DNA from: UBA4744 sp963723165
Lineage (GTDB): Bacteria > Actinomycetota > Acidimicrobiia > Spongiisociales > UBA4744
Assembly: GCA_963723165.1 (NCBI GenBank)
Contig: CAVRPP010000005.1
Span: forward strand, 62,001 to 126,000
Reading direction: 5' to 3'
Length of the DNA stretch: 64,000 nt
Shown here: piece after piece, positions 59,863 through 64,000 of the stretch
Layout of the letters: the number at the start of each line of letters is the position of its first letter
How positions within the stretch are numbered: the stretch's first letter is position 1
The notes under the pieces: model-generated
Told to the model about the DNA's origin: nothing
Databases searched by the model: none
Seen by the model: the letters and a program-made list of their open reading frames with translations, nothing else
Program-made: the position numbers and the translations under genes

Positions 59863-60680
59863 TGCGGGCACCAGAACGAACTCCGGCCGCCGATCACCGA
59901 CCGTTCCATCGGTACGCCGTCGCGGTGGCAAGGCAGTCCTTCCCGCCCGTATGCCCGGAGCCGATGCAGGTACTCGCCCGCCCGGCCGTCGGGAAGGAGA
60001 TAGGCAAGATCATCCAGGCTGGTGCCTCCATGACGGAGCCCGGCCAGCAGCACAGGACGTACGAAACTCCGGAGGCGCCTGATCTCATCCGCCGTCAGGG
60101 ATCCGCCAGGACGGTCCGGGCGGATCATGGCTCGATGGAGAACCTCGTCTGCATAGATGTTCCCCAGGCCTGCCACGAACCGCTGATCCAGCAGCAGGCT
60201 CTTGATAGGAGCAGTCCTACCGGACAAGTGCCGGACCCAGACCGGGGAACGGGGCAGATCGTTGAGGGCGTCGCGACCGAGGCCGGCAATGGTGGAGTCG
60301 GCAAACTCCTCGGGGGTGTAGACCGCTACGAACCCGAAGGTGCGGGGGTCGACCATGCGCATTTCCTGGTCACGGTCGGTACTGATAACCACATGGGTAT
60401 GGGGTTTCTCCTGATCGCCCGGCCGGGCAAGTTCGATCCTGCCCGACATCCCGAGATGGGTCACCCAGGTCAGGTCTCCTTCGACCGCCCCCAGCAAGAA
60501 CTTGCCGGTTCGGCCCATCCGCTCGATGCGACGCCCCTGCAAGCGCTGCTCGACATCGAACGGCCGCTCGTTGCGGCGAGCCAGCCTCGGGTGGCGCACC
60601 ACCGCCGAGACGATCCGGGCACCTTCAAGAGCGGGCGCCAGGGACCGGCGAACGGTTTCAACTTCGGGTAGCTCCGGCAT
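59850..60680 (-). CDS. mutM: formamidopyrimidine-DNA glycosylase with atypical zinc finger
   Basis: The 276-aa enzyme removes 8-oxoguanine and FapyG. The N-terminal PELPEVETVRRSL supplies the catalytic Pro and Glu, GRTGKFLLG the conserved Lys, and GLGNIYADEVLHRA the H2TH region. The terminal zinc finger is incomplete: its first CxxC pair reads C251-H-R-D254, so the second Cys is Asp; the second pair C271/C274 is intact. This may be a Cys3-type or zinc-poor finger, or a sequence error. ATG 60680 gives the usual N-terminus. Confidence 0.93.
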   Translation of the reverse strand: MPELPEVETVRRSLAPALEGARIVSAVVRHPRLARRNERPFDVEQRLQGRRIERMGRTGKFLLGAVEGDLTWVTHLGMSGRIELARPGDQEKPHTHVVISTDRDQEMRMVDPRTFGFVAVYTPEEFADSTIAGLGRDALNDLPRSPVWVRHLSGRTAPIKSLLLDQRFVAGLGNIYADEVLHRAMIRPDRPGGSLTADEIRRLRSFVRPVLLAGLRHGGTSLDDLAYLLPDGRAGEYLHRLRAYGREGLPCHRDGVPMERSVIGGRSSFWCPQCQQ

Positions 60681-60771
60681 CGAGCCGAGGGTAGTTCGCG
60701 CAGAGGATTGCCGGTTTGATTGACGCCGTTCGCAGTCGTCCACTCACAGCCCGGGATGGCACAATGGTCCT

Positions 60772-61050
60772 ATGGCTGTGAGTCGGGCAGAAAGGCGAGA
60801 TGATCGGACGCCCAGGGCGATCGCCGTGTTCGGCGAGGACCGGGCGCCGTTGGCGCTCGATCTCTTGGAACTCACCGAGCTCGCATGGCACGACTGCTAC
60901 GGGGAGATCACGCCGTCAGAGGACGTGATCGATGACATGCTGCTCCTCAGTGAGGGAACTATCGAGGGACTCATCCAGGCAGCGCTACTCGGCGTCGCAG
61001 ACTGGCGGGATCTCAAGGTTGCGGCCGAGGAGTTTCGTACCCGCGCCTAG
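60772..61050 (+). CDS. hypothetical protein, 92 aa
   Basis: The product is soluble, acidic in the middle and mostly helical, with DLLELTELAWHDCYGEITPS and IEGLIQAALLGVADWRDLKV. Short proteins like this occur in several actinobacteria but I know of no function. CACAAT lies six bases before the ATG and no ribosome binding site is seen, so a leaderless mRNA is possible. It is divergent from mutM. Confidence 0.6.
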   Translation: MAVSRAERRDDRTPRAIAVFGEDRAPLALDLLELTELAWHDCYGEITPSEDVIDDMLLLSEGTIEGLIQAALLGVADWRDLKVAAEEFRTRA

Positions 61051-61077
61051 CAACGCTGGTGCCTTGCCCGGTTTCTC

Positions 61078-61716
61078 TCAGGGGCTGGCGTTGACCAGAT
61101 CGGGCCATAGACGGTCCAGAACCGCCTCTACCGGTTCCCCTCCAAGAGGATCGAGCATTCTGGACTCCGCCAATCGCTTGGCCAACTCGACGAGGTCGGC
61201 ATGCTCGGATCCGTAGGCGCTCACCGCCGCTCCCCCGCCCTGGGTTTGGAAGAACCAAACCAGAGGCAAGATCGCACAGAATGCTGCAATCGGGCCCCTC
61301 ATCGGACCGATTCGTTTCGGCCATCGCCTGGCGGTCTGGGCGTTGATTCCCGGTAACTCTTCGAGACCGGACCACAAGGGATCCCGGGCCGCGAAACACA
61401 CGATCCCTACGTGACTGGTTACGACGGCCGACATGCAGAGCAAACAGGGCTCGAGCGTCGTCCAGATGGTGTGATGTTCGTAGTCGCCGACACGCAGCTG
61501 GGCGAGAACGTCGATCTCCGCATGCGCCAGGTAGTTTCCGTGGAGCCGGCCGGGTGGAGCGCTCGTGTCGACGATCCGGTTGCGGCCCTCGGCCACGATG
61601 AAACCGGTCCGGTCTGTCAAGACGGCGCCGACTCCAACGTTGCCCAGCACGTGGGCCCGCCAGGCTTGGGCAATCGCACGTTGCCATGCTGCATCCAGAT
61701 CGTTGAAGCCCTCCAC
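61078..61716 (-). CDS. nucleoside/tRNA deaminase family protein (TadA-like)
   Basis: The 212-aa protein has the zinc-dependent deaminase motifs LAHAEIDVLAQ (H65, E67) and TLEPCLLCMSAVVTSH (C91, C94). It is longer than TadA (~155 aa), with an extra ~75-residue C-terminal helical part. Several standard TadA residues around the tRNA loop are different, so the substrate is uncertain; it could be a free-base or nucleoside deaminase. It follows rnc by 14 bases, so co-transcription is likely. Confidence 0.8.
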   Translation of the reverse strand: MEGFNDLDAAWQRAIAQAWRAHVLGNVGVGAVLTDRTGFIVAEGRNRIVDTSAPPGRLHGNYLAHAEIDVLAQLRVGDYEHHTIWTTLEPCLLCMSAVVTSHVGIVCFAARDPLWSGLEELPGINAQTARRWPKRIGPMRGPIAAFCAILPLVWFFQTQGGGAAVSAYGSEHADLVELAKRLAESRMLDPLGGEPVEAVLDRLWPDLVNASP

Positions 61717-61730
61717 AGCGACATCGTAGA

Positions 61731-62417
61731 TCAGGTTCGAACGGCTCCATGTCTGAGAGCGTCGGCTGCGGCGTTCTGTTCGGCCTCTTTCTTGGACCGG
61801 CCGGTGCCCTCGCCCACGACGTTTCCTTCGACTTCCACCATTGCGGTGAAGGTCTTGTCATGATCGGGGCCGTCTTCGGCGACTCGATAGCGGGGCCGAT
61901 TTCCAACCTGGGCCAGGACTTCCTGCAGGCGGGTTTTGTAGTCGCCTTTGCCGGGGGCAGCGACCCGGGCCTCGATCCGACCAGCCCACCGTGCGAGAAC
62001 GAATCGGCGCGCACCCTCAAAACCGTGATCGAGGTAGATCGCCGCAATCACTGCTTCCATGCCGTCCGCCAGGATCGACTCTTTGTCGCGGCCACCGGAA
62101 GCCAGCTCACCCCGGCCGAGAACGAGGTGCTGTCCGAGTCCAATCTCCACCGCCACCTCGGCCAGTTCGATTCCGTTCACCAGCCCGGCCCGGACCTTGG
62201 CCATCTCACCCTCGGCCAGCTCCGGGTGGTGTTCGAAAAGGTAGACGGTCACCACAAGTTGCAATACCGCATCACCGAGGAATTCCATCCTCTCGTTGTG
62301 CTCGGCATCGGGATGCTCGGCCACGTACGAACGGTGCACCAGCGCCGCCCGCAGCTGGTCGATGTTCTCGAATCTGGTACCCAGATTCCGTTCCAACTCG
62401 GCAAGGTCGGCCATCAT
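61731..62417 (-). CDS. rnc: ribonuclease III
   Basis: The 228-aa enzyme cuts double-stranded RNA in rRNA processing and some mRNA leaders. It has the signature HNERMEFLGDAVLQLVV, then DGMEAVIAAIYLDHGFEGA and a C-terminal dsRNA-binding domain with TGRSKKEAEQNAAADAL. The start overlaps the plsX stop by four bases. acpP, usual between plsX and rnc, is absent. It is the probable enzyme acting on the pnp leader hairpin. Confidence 0.96.
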   Translation of the reverse strand: MMADLAELERNLGTRFENIDQLRAALVHRSYVAEHPDAEHNERMEFLGDAVLQLVVTVYLFEHHPELAEGEMAKVRAGLVNGIELAEVAVEIGLGQHLVLGRGELASGGRDKESILADGMEAVIAAIYLDHGFEGARRFVLARWAGRIEARVAAPGKGDYKTRLQEVLAQVGNRPRYRVAEDGPDHDKTFTAMVEVEGNVVGEGTGRSKKEAEQNAAADALRHGAVRT

Positions 62418-63382
62418 GTCACCCGGTCTGCCAGCCGCTTCACGAGATCCCGATCGGCTCCGTCGGCAGCCAGAGCGATGGCGTTGGAGATCGCCACCGA
62501 AGATGACGTGCCGTGGGCAATCACCACGACACCTTTTGAACCAACCAGATGGGCTCCGCCGAAGGTCTCGTAGTCGAGCTTTGCCCGCAGCCCACTGAGA
62601 ACCGGCAGCACCCTCTTCTGGTCTTCGAGCGACATGGTGGCCATCGCATCCAGGGCCATCTGTGCCACGAACTGGGCGGTGCCTTCAGTGGTTTTCAGCA
62701 CCACATTGCCGGTGAAACCATCGGTGACCAAAACATCGACTGCGTCGGATGAAAGATCGCGACCTTCGACGTTACCGACGAAGTTGATCGCGGTTGCTTC
62801 GAGGAGCTCGTAGGCGGCACGCTCGAGCTCCCTGCCCTTCCCCCGCTCCTCCCCGATGTTGAGCAGACCAACGCGGGGTTGGTCTAGCCCGAAATGAACC
62901 TCGGCGACGACCGAACCCATGAGGGCAAACTGGGGGAAATACTCGGGACGACAATCCTGATTGGCACCGCTGTCTATCAGCACCGTTGGGCTGCCGGGCG
63001 TCGGCAACATCGTCGCCACCGCCGGACGGTCTACACCATCGAGACGGCCAATCGTGATGGCAGCTGTAGCGAGAGCTGCCCCGGTTGATCCGGCCGACAC
63101 AAAGGCAGACACAACACCGTCTCTCACCAGACGGGCAGCGACCGAGACGGACGCATCGGGTTTTTCGCGAATCGCCCTAGCCGGGTCTTCGTGCATGCCG
63201 ATCACCTCAGAAGCATGCACTATGGGCAGATAGGACTCGTGGTCGACCACTAGGGGAGCCAGGACCCCCCGGTCACCGACCAGGATCACGTCGTAGCCGC
63301 GTTCCGCTGCGGCAGCGGCGCCAAGCACCGTCTCCAACGGGGCGCGGTCACCCCCCATTGCATCGAGGGCTACACGCGCCAC
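62414..63382 (-). CDS. plsX: phosphate acyltransferase PlsX
   Basis: The 322-aa enzyme makes acyl-phosphate from acyl-ACP, the first step of the PlsX/PlsY route to phosphatidate. Motifs are VALDAMGGDRAP, VSAGSTGAALATAAITIGRL, IDSGANQDCRPEYFPQFAL, VGLLNIGEERGKG and VLVTDGFTGNVVLKTTEG. It follows rpmF by seven bases, the common order. Confidence 0.96.
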   Translation of the reverse strand: MARVALDAMGGDRAPLETVLGAAAAAERGYDVILVGDRGVLAPLVVDHESYLPIVHASEVIGMHEDPARAIREKPDASVSVAARLVRDGVVSAFVSAGSTGAALATAAITIGRLDGVDRPAVATMLPTPGSPTVLIDSGANQDCRPEYFPQFALMGSVVAEVHFGLDQPRVGLLNIGEERGKGRELERAAYELLEATAINFVGNVEGRDLSSDAVDVLVTDGFTGNVVLKTTEGTAQFVAQMALDAMATMSLEDQKRVLPVLSGLRAKLDYETFGGAHLVGSKGVVVIAHGTSSSVAISNAIALAADGADRDLVKRLADRVT

Positions 63383-63389
63383 CGGCGAC

Positions 63390-63569
63390 CTACTCGTCGT
63401 CTACTAGGACTTCGCGACCCCGATAGGTGCCACAGTTAGGACAAGCCCGGTGCGAAATCTTGGGGCTATGACATTGTGGACACGTAGACGTGTGGGGACG
63501 ATCGAGCTTCCACTGCGCTTTGCGCCGACGGGTCCGCGACCGCGACATTTTCTTCTTCGGCACCGCCAT
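63390..63569 (-). CDS. rpmF: 50S ribosomal protein L32
   Basis: A 59-codon frame starts at ATG 63569: MAVPKKKMSRSRTRRRKAQW is the conserved L32 N-terminus, and CPQC with CPNC gives four zinc Cys. The protein ends in EVLVDDE and stops seven bases before the plsX start. DUF177, just upstream, is the usual partner of rpmF. Confidence 0.95.
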   Translation of the reverse strand: MAVPKKKMSRSRTRRRKAQWKLDRPHTSTCPQCHSPKISHRACPNCGTYRGREVLVDDE

Positions 63570-63581
63570 GGTGCACTCCTC

Positions 63582-64000
63582 TCAAGGTTCCAACAGTTGT
63601 TGTAGCGCGCTGAACGGAGAATCGCTCTCGTCGGCGTGCCCAGAACAGGGACTTGTATTCAAGTCGGTTCCGCACGTTGGGCAAAGTCCCAGGCAATCTT
63701 TTTTGCAGAGCGGAGCCAGCGGCAGGGCCAGACTGACCTCGTCGTGAACGGCCGGCTCGAGGTCGATTCGTCCGTCACGGCCGATCGGATGGGTCTCCTC
63801 GCCGGGTTCGCTGCTGTACAGCTGGGTGAGGCTCGCCTCACCGCTCTCGGTCCATCCCCTCAGACAACGAAAACACTGCACCTCGGCCGAGAAAGCAATA
63901 GTTCCCCGGGCGAGAATCTCGTCGGACAGCGCTTCTAGCCGCACCTGGACCGTCACGGGATGCCCGGCGTCGACCCTGTCGAGGTCCAATTCGATGTCCG
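63582..64000 (-). CDS. yceD: DUF177 (YceD) family protein, 5' end cut by window
   Basis: About 138 residues are visible; the start lies beyond 64000. The frame shows the DUF177 core with CFRCLRGWTESGEASLTQLY and a C-terminal CKKDCLGLCPTCGTDLN with four Cys. In plants and E. coli this protein (YceD/DUF177A) is linked to 23S rRNA accumulation. It precedes rpmF by 12 bases, the conserved pair. Confidence 0.92.
   Translation of the reverse strand, partial: DIELDLDRVDAGHPVTVQVRLEALSDEILARGTIAFSAEVQCFRCLRGWTESGEASLTQLYSSEPGEETHPIGRDGRIDLEPAVHDEVSLALPLAPLCKKDCLGLCPTCGTDLNTSPCSGHADESDSPFSALQQLLEP

Noticed and set aside
61013..62047. A 344-codon minus-strand frame spanning the tadA-like and rnc genes
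   Set aside because: It lies in another frame on the same strand as two well-supported genes; its sequence is Arg/Pro/Ser-rich, typical of a shifted frame.

Overview
The window is a dense, G+C-rich bacterial chromosome segment. I infer an actinobacterium, probably outside the well-studied Streptomyces/Mycobacterium groups (Acidimicrobiia-like is a guess, not a proof). Supports are a WhiG/FliA-type sigma gene between a Xer recombinase and rpsB, a DUF2469 gene next to yraN, a DUF503 gene between infB and rbfA, a small CPGC/HWHxxCW zinc protein, an LPFTG wall-anchored protein, and many GTG/TTG starts with 4-bp ATGA/GTGA overlaps. No rRNA, tRNA, IS element, prophage or CRISPR was recognised. Nearly all housekeeping genes are on the minus strand.

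Layout, left to right. 0-3.9 kb: an ABC-2 ATPase cut by the window edge and an MMPL/RND-type exporter, each preceded by a copy of the same ~60-bp sequence. 3.9-14.2 kb: a translation and RNA-processing block (rimP, nusA, infB, DUF503, rbfA, truB, ribF, ridA, rpsO, pnp, all minus). infB carries a 1-bp frameshift. 14.4-28.3 kb: comM, dprA, xer, whiG-like sigma, rpsB, tsf, pyrH, frr, cdsA, dxr, rseP, ispG, proS. This is the ribosome/isoprenoid/envelope cluster typical of actinobacteria. 28.3-33.8 kb: small zinc and membrane proteins, a HAD hydrolase, an enoyl-CoA hydratase, yraN, DUF2469, lepB, rplS, trmD.

33.8-43.3 kb: an unusual 9.4-kb segment inserted between trmD and rimM, which are usually adjacent. 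It carries a 782-aa acidic protein with perfect 108-bp DNA repeats and a C-terminal YbjQ/DUF74-like domain. It also has an RHH protein plus DUF4097 pair with a three-site operator, a LuxR-type two-component system, a thiolase, a stand-alone receiver, GAPDH and a Gmad2 lipoprotein. 43.3-45.8 kb: rimM, khpA, rpsP, ffh. 46-55 kb: a DUF11/LPFTG surface protein and a nucleoside-salvage run (upp, GNAT, alkyltransferase-like protein, deoB, deoA/pdp, punA), then etfBA and cdd. 55-64 kb: ftsY, smc, acyP, mutM, a tadA-like deaminase, rnc, plsX, rpmF and DUF177, the conserved cell-cycle/SRP/lipid block.

The genes cooperate in three main themes. One is ribosome assembly and translation. A second is membrane and protein export: SRP (ffh, ftsY), signal peptidase, site-2 protease, and phospholipid synthesis (plsX, cdsA). 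The third is nucleoside catabolism, in which deoA/punA/cdd feed deoxyribose or ribose phosphates through deoB. The parts least explained by known biology are the acidic repeat protein, the RHH/DUF4097 operon with its phased operator, and the duplicated upstream element near the two exporters.
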